From positions 20,207 through 36,484 of the forward strand of contig DIFG01000065.1 of the NCBI GenBank assembly GCA_002419025.1: a stretch of DNA of 16,278 nt. Reading direction: 5' to 3'. The translations under genes were made by a program, and so were the position numbers. The notes beneath the pieces were generated by a model. The model ran no database searches. It was given only the letters and a program-made list of their open reading frames with translations, and was not told the DNA's origin. Positions 7,087-13,163 of the stretch are shown here, in pieces (positions within the stretch are counted from its first letter, which is position 1; the number at the start of each line of letters is the position of its first letter). The stretch is from Deltaproteobacteria bacterium UBA5754. Its GTDB lineage: Bacteria > Desulfobacterota > Dissulfuribacteria > Dissulfuribacterales > UBA5754.

Positions 7087-7230
7087 TCAGCGTGCGGCAA
7101 GAGACTGTATCTGTTTTTTTGTTAAAAATGCATCGATCAGTTTTTTTACCACCATTTTATCTTCATCGGCTAACTTCTCAACCTCCTGAAACTGACACAA
7201 AAGTTCTCTGTCTTCAAATCTGGCTTTAGG
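7087..7230 (-). pseudogene. XRE-family regulator, C-terminal fragment
   Basis: Reading the minus strand gives FEDRELLCQFQEVEKLADED followed by KMVVKKLIDAFLTKKQIQSL and AAR, then a stop. This is the tail that follows the helix-turn-helix in many small XRE-type regulators (pattern ELLxxFxEVEKLxxEDKxVVKxLIDAFLxKxQ). The N-terminal DNA-binding part is missing: the frame runs into a palindrome cluster at about 7235. The stop lies 11 nt before the antitoxin ATG, so the original gene may have been the first gene of the same operon, or a separate regulator. It is too short for the usual ORF-length cut-offs. Confidence 0.7.
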
Positions 7231-7235
7231 GAGAG

Positions 7236-7345
7236 GTTGGGTTGCCCATCCGCCACGCCACCATCAAACCACCGCCACCCAACGGGCAACCCAACATTTC
7301 CGTCCAGGCAAACTCAGGTGTTGGGTTGCGCGTACGCAACCCAAC
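7236..7345. repeat. GTTGGGTTGC palindrome cluster
   Basis: Two inverted pairs share one core: GTTGGGTTGCCC (7236-7247) with GGGCAACCCAAC (7284-7295), and GTTGGGTTGCG (7320-7330) with CGCAACCCAAC (7335-7345). The second pair is a tight hairpin with a 4-nt loop. This is a third palindrome family in the region, different from the two others. It separates the XRE fragment from the N-terminal RAYT fragment. Confidence 0.75.
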
Positions 7346-7365
7346 CTACGACGCTGCTGGCTCCG

Positions 7366-7485
7366 ACTATCCAGAAGGATCTGCACCGCATCCGGGCGGG
7401 TGAATACCTGCAACCACTCAACGACCGTACAGGTCAAAAAATGGGTTTTATCGGGTTCCAGAATCACGTAACGGCTTCTGCCCAT
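7366..7485 (-). pseudogene. RAYT transposase, N-terminal fragment of split gene
   Basis: The minus strand starts MGRSRYVILEPDKTHFLTCT and continues VVEWLQVFTRPDAVQILLDS. This is a typical N-terminus of the RAYT/Y1_Tnp family (pattern MGRSRYxIxEPxxPHFxTCT...IPVFTRPxxVQIxLDS). After LLDS the frame leaves the family and enters the GTTGGGTTGC palindromes. The HUH motif and catalytic Tyr region are absent here. The C-terminal part lies at 5776-5916 on the same strand, so about 1.45 kb separates the two pieces. The outer edge is next to the palindrome at 7530-7555, the same type that flanks the C-terminal piece. Confidence 0.75.
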
Positions 7486-7507
7486 AGTTCAGGGCCTTTC
7501 ATATCGG

Positions 7508-7555
7508 GACGCTGGAGCGTCGAGGGCGGCATTCCCACGCTGGAGCGTGGGAATG
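7508..7555. repeat. REP-type palindromes, right copy
   Basis: There are two hairpins in tandem. GACGCT (7508-7513) pairs with AGCGTC (7516-7521), and CATTCCCACGCT (7530-7541) pairs perfectly with AGCGTGGGAATG (7544-7555). The larger one shares its core with the palindrome at 5746-5777. The IstB fragment begins within about 10 nt of the end. Confidence 0.8.
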
Positions 7556-7562
7556 ATCAAAT

Positions 7563-7835
7563 CTGCCGGTGAACAGCCAGGAGGCGTACCTCTTCTTCCA
7601 GTTCATCTCATACCGCTACGAAAAAAGCTCGACCATCATCACGTCAAACAAGGGCTTCACCGACTGGCAGGAACTCTTCGGAGACCCGGTCATCGCCTCG
7701 GCCATCCTCGACCGCCTGCTGCACCACGCAAGAGTGGTCAACATCAAGGGGCACAGCTACCGGCTCCAGGGCCACGCCTTCGCCAGACAACTCTTACAGA
7801 AAGGAGGTGAATCCGTCACCACATCCCCAGACTGA
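7563..7835 (+). pseudogene. istB: IstB (IS21-family helper ATPase), C-terminal fragment
   Basis: IstB is the AAA+ helper that acts with the IstA transposase in IS21 elements. The fragment reads LPVNSQEAYLFFQFISYRYE, then KSSTIITSNKGFTDWQELFG and SAILDRLLHHARVVNIKGHS, the standard C-terminal third with the sensor region (TSNKGF). Walker A and B and the whole N-terminal half are gone, cut near 7560 at the palindromes. No istA is present upstream. The stop is followed at once by the IS right end, which confirms the orientation. The fragment is about 90 residues against about 250 for an intact protein. Confidence 0.85.
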
Positions 7836-7856
7836 TTCCTTTTCCCGACCCAGGAA

Positions 7857-7908
7857 TGGTACACTTTTCATTTCCCGAAATTGGTACACTTTTACATTCC
7901 CATTGACA
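7857..7908 (+). mobile_element. IS21-type right end
   Basis: Two copies of TGGTACACTTTT (7857-7868 and 7882-7893) lie 25 bp apart, just downstream of istB. Multiple short repeats at each end are characteristic of IS21 elements, as is a terminal CA. I place the IS boundary at TTGACA (7903-7908), ending in CA. No matching left end is seen. Confidence 0.7.
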
Positions 7909-7931
7909 AAACATCGCAGCATGAGCATAAT
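7903..7931 (+). promoter_or_regulatory. Hybrid sigma-70 promoter at the IS end
   Basis: TTGACA (7903-7908), 17 nt spacer, CATAAT (7926-7931). The -35 is a consensus match and is the last six bases of the IS21 relic, while the -10 lies in the flanking DNA. It points at the WbqC-like gene, about 70 nt upstream of its ATG. IS21-family ends are known to carry outward -35 boxes. Confidence 0.65.
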
Positions 7932-8001
7932 TTGATAGCATGAGCCTCGCTTCTTGGAAGACGAAAAATAGAGGGAAGGTCAGAATAGAGGCGAGTCTGA
8001 C

Positions 8002-8691
8002 ATGAAGGTGGCGATCATGCAGCCCTACCTGTTTCCTTATCTGGGCTATTTCCAGCTCATACGGGCTGTCGATGCTTTTGTAGTTTACGACGACGTAAAC
8101 TATATCGTGCGCGGATGGATCAATCGCAACTTCATCCTTGAGCAGGGCAATAGACTTATGATTACCCTGCCCCTGCAGGGCGCCAGCCAGAATCTGCTCA
8201 TCAATGAAGTTATGGTCTCCAGTCGACAACACAAATTGCTATCGACCATCCGGCACAATTACGCCAAGGCGCCTTATTTCAAGGCTGTTTTTCCGATGCT
8301 GGAAGATATTTTCCTGCAACAGGAGAAGAACCTGGCGCGATTCCTAGACTACCAGCTACGGAGAGTTTGCGATTACCTCGGTCTTGCGCCTCGTTGGCAC
8401 GTCTCGTCCAGTTTGAACAAGGACAATAGCCTGCGCGGTCAGAACAAGGTACTGGCCATTTGTGAGGAGTTGGGCGCAAAGCACTACATCAATGTACCGG
8501 GTGGAAAGTCGCTATACGATCATGCGGCGTTTGCCAATCACGGCATGCAGCTTTTCCTTATCCAGCCCAGGCCTGTAAGTTATCGTCAGTTTGGCAAGGA
8601 GTTTGTGCCCAATCTATCCATCATCGATGTGATGATGTTCAATGACAAGGATCAATGTGCGGCTCTGCTTGAGGAGTATGAACTTATCTAA
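8002..8691 (+). CDS. WbqC-like family protein
   Basis: WbqC-like proteins are encoded in O-antigen and other surface-polysaccharide clusters. Their chemistry is not settled; a role in amino-sugar modification has been suggested. The 229-residue product starts in family style, MKVAIMQPYLFPYLGYFQLI, followed by AFVVYDDVNYIVRGWINRNF, LMITLPLQG and TIRHNYAKAPYF. It includes ICEELGAKHYINVPGGKSLY and near the C-terminus FGKEFVPNLSIIDVMMFN. Length and motifs indicate an intact protein. GAGGCGAG lies before the ATG, and the IS-derived promoter lies about 70 nt upstream. The stop overlaps the next gene by 14 nt, so translation is probably coupled. Codon usage is more AT-rich than in the flagellar block, as is common for acquired glycan genes. 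Confidence 0.88.
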   Translation: MKVAIMQPYLFPYLGYFQLIRAVDAFVVYDDVNYIVRGWINRNFILEQGNRLMITLPLQGASQNLLINEVMVSSRQHKLLSTIRHNYAKAPYFKAVFPMLEDIFLQQEKNLARFLDYQLRRVCDYLGLAPRWHVSSSLNKDNSLRGQNKVLAICEELGAKHYINVPGGKSLYDHAAFANHGMQLFLIQPRPVSYRQFGKEFVPNLSIIDVMMFNDKDQCAALLEEYELI

Positions 8692-9659
8692 TGAGGATAT
8701 CGAGCCGATAGGGGGTTACTTTGAGTTTGAAATTTCTAATCTTGGTTTGCCATACGAGCAGGCATTAAGATTCCAATCTGCCAGAGCGGCATTTCTTGCG
8801 CTGCTTCGTGCAGGCCGCCCGAGAAGGTTTTTTGCCAAGACATATATGTAACGCAATGCTCACCCCGCTTGAGCGGTCAGGGATCGATTATATTTGGTAT
8901 GACATTAGCGAAAGATTTTTGGTTGATGAAAACGTAAGTCTGGGTCCTGAAGACTGACTGCTTTACGTCAATTATTATGGAATCTGTGATGAGCAAGTTT
9001 CTGATGTGCTTAAACGGTTTCCGGTAAATCAAGTGGTTCTGGATTATTCACAATCTTTTTTCTCCAAGCCATGCGCTGACGCGATGGCCACAATATATTC
9101 ACCAAAAAATTTTTTTGGAGTGTCTGATGGAGGCCTTCTGATTAGCAGCATCCACGTCGATGAACCCGAAACCCAGGATTCTGGGTCTTTAGCTCGTGCT
9201 ACGCATTTAATCAAGCGACTAGCTGATTCCCCGGAGTCAGGTTATGCCGATTACCAGAGGGCGGAACTCAGCCTTAATGAATGCGAACTATTGCGAATGT
9301 CAAGAATGACGGAGAGGGTTCTTTCGTCGATTGATTTTGCCGCCGTCAGAAAGAAGCGTATTGAGAATTTTTCTTATCTGCGTGACAGGTTGGCAAGCTT
9401 AAATCAGATTTCCTTTGAAATGCCTGGCCAAGTAGCACCTCTGTGTTATCCATTCATGACAGATGATGCTGATCTTAGGGAGATGCTTATAAGGAATAGA
9501 ATCTATGTTGCCACTTACTGGCCTGAAGTGATGGATAGATCGACAGATCAATGGGCCGAAAGGATGGTGAAAAACCTATTGCCCTTGCCGATTGATCAGA
9601 GATATCGGCAGACAGATATGGAGAGAGTGGTCTCGATCATACTTGGTGAGAGCGCATGA
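8678..9659 (+). pseudogene. Fold-type-I aminotransferase-like gene with frameshift and in-frame TGA
   Basis: The gene begins at the ATG in GAGGAGTATGAAC, overlapping wbqC, and reads EDIEPIGGYFEFEISNLGLP...FQSARAAFLALLRAGRPRR. It then shifts frame in a T6 run at 8828-8833. The new frame continues FLPRHICNAMLTPLERSGID...VSLGPED, meets TGA at 8955-8957, and resumes LLYVNYYGICDEQVSDVLKR to the stop at 9659. Later IYSPKNFFGVSDGGLL resembles the Lys region of DegT-like PLP enzymes (the Lys would form the Schiff base), and MVKNLLPLPIDQRYRQTDME closes it. The reading on both sides of each lesion is clearly one protein of about 326 residues. The substrate is unknown. Two independent lesions make a pseudogene likelier than a sequencing slip, though that cannot be excluded. 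Confidence 0.75.
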
Positions 9660-10663
9660 ATACAAAACATAGCTCAGCAGACGGAAGGACGCCTAACTTT
9701 TCGCGTAATGTCGATCTGGAGGAGCTTCTAAAGGATATTAACTCCACATTGTGGAGGGCAGAGAAGAAGCTTATCGAATCTCCCTGTTCCCCTCAATTTC
9801 ACGCCATATTGCTTATGGGGCCGATGCGCAGTGGCACTACATTATTTATTCAATGGTTGGCAAATATAGGGTTGGTTGCCTACCCAACCAACTTGCTGTC
9901 ACGTCTCTACCGTGCGCCCATTATTGGTGCAAAGATCCAACTCTTGCTGACTGACCCTCGTTATAATTTTCGCGATGAGCTGGGGGAGTTTGCCCAGCAA
10001 GTTGAGTACAAGTCCGAAAATGGCAAGACAAAAGGTGTGCTCGCGCCCAATGAGTTCTGGTATTTCTGGCGTCGTTTTCTTGCCGACCCGGCAAGGGATG
10101 TGTGGACGGATGACGAGTTGCGGCAAAGCATGGATGTCCGCACCATGTTGGCTGAACTAGGTGGAATAATGGATGTATTCGAGAAGCCATTTGCTGCCAA
10201 GGGGATGCTGTTCAACTACAACATCCCCTTTCTTGATTCGGTTCTCGACAAGGTGCTGTTTATTCAGATCAAACGTGATCCTGTAGCAAACGTTGCCTCT
10301 GTACTGGATGCAAGGAAGCGCCAACTGGGAAGCGAAGAGAAGTGGTATTCGTTCAAGATACCTGAATATGAGCGACTTTCCGGGCTTGACCCTGTCACGC
10401 AGGTGGCGGGGCAGGTGTATTACATCAATCGAGCTGTAACTGCTGGCCTGGAGGGAGTAGCGGATGAACGGAAGCTGTTGGTGCAATATGAGGATTTTTG
10501 CGCAAACCCGCAGCAGGTTTATAGGGAGATCGTAGCCAGGATAAAGCCGGAAGGAATGGGGCTTGATTACTCGGGACCGGATTCTTTCAGTTCAACAAGA
10601 AGCGATGATTTCCCGAATCGGGAGAAAATTACCAAGGCTTTGGCGAGTTTTTCCCATGCTTGA
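9656..10663 (+). CDS. Sulfotransferase-family protein
   Basis: This is a putative PAPS-dependent sulfotransferase that would add sulfate to a sugar or other acceptor during surface-glycan synthesis. The product is 335 residues. A P-loop-like 5'-phosphosulfate-binding motif, LLMGPMRSGTTLFIQWLANI, is at about residues 52-71. The 3'-phosphate-binding segment VLFIQIKRDPVANVASVLDA is near residues 200-219, and LLVQYEDFCANPQQVYREIV is the usual late segment. No membrane helix or signal peptide is seen, so it should act in the cytoplasm. The start overlaps the preceding pseudogene by the ATGA junction, so it was translated with that gene and may now be translated less well. It appears intact. The acceptor cannot be told from sequence. 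Confidence 0.82.
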   Translation: MNTKHSSADGRTPNFSRNVDLEELLKDINSTLWRAEKKLIESPCSPQFHAILLMGPMRSGTTLFIQWLANIGLVAYPTNLLSRLYRAPIIGAKIQLLLTDPRYNFRDELGEFAQQVEYKSENGKTKGVLAPNEFWYFWRRFLADPARDVWTDDELRQSMDVRTMLAELGGIMDVFEKPFAAKGMLFNYNIPFLDSVLDKVLFIQIKRDPVANVASVLDARKRQLGSEEKWYSFKIPEYERLSGLDPVTQVAGQVYYINRAVTAGLEGVADERKLLVQYEDFCANPQQVYREIVARIKPEGMGLDYSGPDSFSSTRSDDFPNREKITKALASFSHA

Positions 10664-10702
10664 TCTTGGGTGTGCAAAGCGGTTTGTTGCAGGGAGATTT
10701 AG

Positions 10703-11018
10703 ATGAAATCACCATATAGCGACCTGCCGCCCCGTGCATTCTGGCGCACCGGTGTGAGCGAACAGAATCCATTGACCATTTCTGACTTGTACCGCAGGAA
10801 ATTCAAGAGGGCACCTCGAAAAACCTACTGCGCGAACGGATCGTGGCGTCGCTTCCTCGCTCACCCCTCGCCTATCTACTTGATATATCTCAATATATCT
10901 CGGGGATTCGCTGCGGGGCTCCTTGCGCACCGTCCGCTCGTGACGGTTTTTCGAGGTGCCCAAGATTGGTTTTGACGAGCCCATCGTAACTGCCGGAAGT
11001 TGCTTTGCTCAGCATATT
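10703..11018 (+). pseudogene. GSCFA-family gene, interrupted and truncated
   Basis: The GSCFA family is named for its conserved motif and is found in polysaccharide gene clusters; it resembles SGNH-type esterases or acyltransferases. The N-terminus here, SPYSDLPPRAFWRTGVSEQN followed by PLTISDLYRRKFK, is typical. After Lys35 the frame is broken by a 148-bp foldback element (10808-10955). The family sequence resumes one frame over as VPKIGFDEPIVTAGSCFAQH, containing the name-giving motif, and is lost after about 11018, close to a second element. Joining 10807 to 10956 restores a continuous KFKVPKIG reading. A ribosome binding site, AGGGAG, precedes the ATG, and the start is 39 nt after the sulfotransferase stop. 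Only about 55 of an expected 300 or more residues remain, so it is dead. Confidence 0.78.
10808..10955. mobile_element. MITE-like foldback insertion in the GSCFA gene
   Basis: GGGCACCTCGAAAAACC (10809-10825) is the perfect reverse complement of 10945-10961, a 17-bp terminal inverted repeat. The insertion breaks the GSCFA reading frame and its removal (10808-10955) restores it, so part of the right-hand repeat may be host sequence. CAAG occurs at both edges (10804-10807 and 10961-10964) and could be a 4-bp target duplication. There is no coding content. Confidence 0.72.
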
Positions 11019-11030
11019 GAAGGAGGAAAG

Positions 11031-11306
11031 CCTCTTTTGAATTTCGAGTGGGTGAACTGAGGCCAGGGGAGGGTGAGGTCGGTCGGGTCAAGGGCTGGGG
11101 AGCCCGGCGAAGTGAACCGCGGACAACCTCATCACTACGCTCAAAGGCTTGGGGCGGGCAAAGTCTTGCGGCGCCTGCCCCCGAGCCCGTCCGGCGGCTA
11201 GGACTTCCCCGCCCTGGGGCGGGGTCAAGGGTGGGGGCCGCAGTCCGGCCGTCAGGGCAGCGGGGTTGTTATGATGACATTAGCACCCACTCGTTTTTCA
11301 AAAGAG
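11031..11306. mobile_element. 276-bp element with 23-bp terminal inverted repeats
   Basis: The left end, CTCTTTTGAATTTCGAGTGGGTG (starting 11032), pairs with 11284-11306 over two perfect 10-bp blocks separated by three mismatches. The interior is GC-rich and noncoding as far as I can see, with two similar tracts, GGGTCAAGGGCTGGGG and GGGTCAAGGGTGGGGG. It looks like a deleted IS or a MITE. I see no convincing target-site duplication. Confidence 0.6.
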
Positions 11307-11311
11307 CCTGA

Positions 11312-11452
11312 ACGGATACTGTCAAAACGCTGGGTTACCAGACACCCATGCAGGCGATGAGAAAGTACTATGACGAATACTTGTCGAAATGCCATCCAAT
11401 CGTCCGAGACCTGGCAACAAGAGTTTCCTCAGAGCTGATGGCGAACATTCCT
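11312..11452 (+). other. Open stretch in frame with the aminotransferase; possible transposase tail
   Basis: Directly after the 276-bp element the frame reads TDTVKTLGYQTPMQAMRKYY and then DEYLSKCHPIVRDLATRVSS, running in frame into the DegT gene. The LGYQTPMQAM piece resembles the C-terminal end of DDE integrase-type transposases (pattern LGYxTPxxA). I do not recognise the remainder. It is not part of normal DegT aminotransferases. It may be an IS relic left by the rearrangement that removed the GSCFA gene. Low certainty. Confidence 0.3.
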
Positions 11453-12565
11453 ATGAAGAAACCGCAATCCAAGGTTTTTGTCACCCAGCCCTTTCTGCCA
11501 CCTCTCGAAGAGTTTCTGCCCTACCTCCGGCAGATCTGGGATAACAAGATCCTGACCAATGGCGGCCCCTTTCATGCCCAGTTTGAGCGTGCGCTGTGTG
11601 AGTACCTCGGCGTCGAATATGTAGCCCTTTTCACCAATGGCACGCTGGCGCTCGTGACGGCGCTGCAAGCGCTGCGGATCACCGGAGAAGTGATCACCAC
11701 GCCCTACTCTTTCGTCGCGACGTCGCATTCGCTGCTATGGAATGGCATCCGCCCAGTCTTTGTCGACATCGATCCAAAAACGCTGAACCTAGACCATTCG
11801 AAGATCGAAGCAGCGATCACGTTGCAAACAACCTCCATCCTGCCGGTTCACTGCTATGGCCATCCCTGCGATGTCGCGGCCATTCAGCGCATTGCGGATA
11901 ATTACAACCTCAAGGTGATCTATGATGCCGCGCATGCTTTTGGAGTTGAGGATGCAGGCGGCAGCATCCTGCGGCATGGAGATCTTTCTGTATTGAGTTT
12001 CCATGCAACCAAGACCTTTACCACTTTCGAAGGCGGCGCCATCATCTGCCCTGATGCGAAGACCAAGCAACGCATCGATCACCTCAAGAATTTCGGCTTC
12101 GTCGATGAGACGACCGTCGTCGCTCCAGGCATCAATGGCAAGATGAGCGAATTCAACGCGGCGCTGGGTTTGCTACAACTCAAATACTTCGAGGAGGCCA
12201 TTTCGCGGCGGGCTGCGCTAAACGCAAAATACCAAAACCTACTGTCGCAATTACCCGGCATACGTTGTGTGCCCGATAACGGAGAAACAGTCCGCAACTA
12301 CGGCTATTTCCCCATACTCGTTGGGCCCGAGTATCCACTTACACGCGACGCTCTATACGACAAGCTCAAAACGCGTGGCTATCACGTGCGCCGTTACTTC
12401 TATCCACTGATTTCGAACTTTCCGATGTACCGTGGTTTGCCTTCGGCACGGCGTGACAATCTACCCGTAGCCACGCAGACAGCCGAGCAGGTGCTGTGTC
12501 TTCCCATCTATCCCGCGCTTGATTACCAGACCGTCGAGGATATCGTCGCGATCATCGCGGAATGA
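11453..12565 (+). CDS. DegT/DnrJ/EryC1/StrS-family sugar aminotransferase
   Basis: This is a PLP-dependent enzyme that converts a nucleotide-linked keto-sugar to an amino sugar, using glutamate or glutamine as donor, in the cytoplasm. The product is 370 residues, a normal length. Motifs in order: KILTNGGPFHAQFERALCEY, VALFTNGTLAL, ITTPYSFVATSHSLLWNGIR, VIYDAAHAFGV (PLP-binding Asp) and SFHATKTFTTFEGGAIIC, with the Schiff-base Lys at residue 187. NFGFVDETTVVAPGINGKMS, HVRRYFYPLI and VLCLPIYPAL follow. The frame extends upstream to 11312, but homology starts with MKKPQSKVFVTQPFLPP, so this ATG is chosen; its ribosome binding site is weak. The acyltransferase starts 19 nt downstream, so the pair resembles those making N-acylated 3- or 4-amino-deoxyhexoses (FdtB/FdtC, VioA/VioB). 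The exact sugar is unknown. Confidence 0.9.
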   Translation: MKKPQSKVFVTQPFLPPLEEFLPYLRQIWDNKILTNGGPFHAQFERALCEYLGVEYVALFTNGTLALVTALQALRITGEVITTPYSFVATSHSLLWNGIRPVFVDIDPKTLNLDHSKIEAAITLQTTSILPVHCYGHPCDVAAIQRIADNYNLKVIYDAAHAFGVEDAGGSILRHGDLSVLSFHATKTFTTFEGGAIICPDAKTKQRIDHLKNFGFVDETTVVAPGINGKMSEFNAALGLLQLKYFEEAISRRAALNAKYQNLLSQLPGIRCVPDNGETVRNYGYFPILVGPEYPLTRDALYDKLKTRGYHVRRYFYPLISNFPMYRGLPSARRDNLPVATQTAEQVLCLPIYPALDYQTVEDIVAIIAE

Positions 12566-12584
12566 CAACGCAAAGATAACGACC

Positions 12585-13163
12585 ATGTTGACTCGTTCAG
12601 CGGTGGAATCCATCGGCTTTGCCAAGGTTGGCAAGGATGTGCAGATATCGGAGCTAGCACGCTTCTATGGCGCGGAACGGATCATCATTGGCGACCACGT
12701 CCGCATCGATGATTTCTGCGTCCTTTCAGCCGGCGCAGGCGGTATCCGCATCGGAAACTATGTGCATATCGCGGTATTCAGCTCCCTAATCGGGCAAGGC
12801 AAAATTGTGCTCTCGGACTTTGCCAGCCTATCTTCACACGTATCCATCTATAGCAGCAATGACGATTACTCCGGTGCTAGCATGACGAACCCTACCGTGC
12901 CAGATGAGCATAAAAACGTCAAACATGCGCCGGCAAGAATAGGGCGTCATGTCATCGTCGGCAGTGGCAGCGTCATCCTTCCGGGAATCACGTTGGCCGA
13001 CGGCGTCGCAATCGGTGTCTTGTCTTTGGTTACCAAAGATTGCGGCGAATTTGGTATCTATGCTGGTTGTCCCGCCAAACGCATCCAAGATCGTAGCCGT
13101 GCGCTCCTTGATCTGGAGGCAAGATTCATCGCCAATCATAATCAGAGGCCATCAAAACCATGA
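12585..13163 (+). CDS. Hexapeptide-repeat acyltransferase (sugar O/N-acyltransferase)
   Basis: This is a left-handed beta-helix acyltransferase, probably using acetyl-CoA. The product is 192 residues. Hexapeptide-type repeats run through most of it: IIIGDHVRIDDFCVLSAGAG, IRIGNYVHIAVFSSLIG and HVIVGSGSVILPGITLADGV, followed by IGVLSLVTKDCGEFGIYAGC and PAKRI, which is the classic acetyltransferase tail. A central loop, YSSNDDYSGASMTNPTVPDE, with HAPARIGRH after it, is where substrate-binding residues usually lie. The start is at the ATG giving MLTRSAVESIGF; an upstream frame to 12519 is out of family and overlaps the DegT gene. It directly follows the aminotransferase, so the likely acceptor is its amino sugar. 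The stop overlaps the next ATG (ATGA). Confidence 0.85.
   Translation: MLTRSAVESIGFAKVGKDVQISELARFYGAERIIIGDHVRIDDFCVLSAGAGGIRIGNYVHIAVFSSLIGQGKIVLSDFASLSSHVSIYSSNDDYSGASMTNPTVPDEHKNVKHAPARIGRHVIVGSGSVILPGITLADGVAIGVLSLVTKDCGEFGIYAGCPAKRIQDRSRALLDLEARFIANHNQRPSKP

Noticed and set aside
7236..7555. CRISPR array, suggested by repeated GTTGGGTTGC and CCCACGCT motifs
   Set aside because: The repeats occur as inverted pairs forming hairpins, with irregular spacing and no uniform spacers, so they are REP-type palindromes.
8955..8957. Selenocysteine or pyrrolysine recoding at the in-frame TGA
   Set aside because: The same gene also has a frameshift, no downstream hairpin stands out, and the local sequence suggests a mutated Trp codon. 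Decay is simpler.
11031..11306. Group II intron or structured RNA gene
   Set aside because: I see no domain V-like hairpin, no intron boundary motifs and no known RNA signature. The terminal inverted repeats fit a transposable element better.
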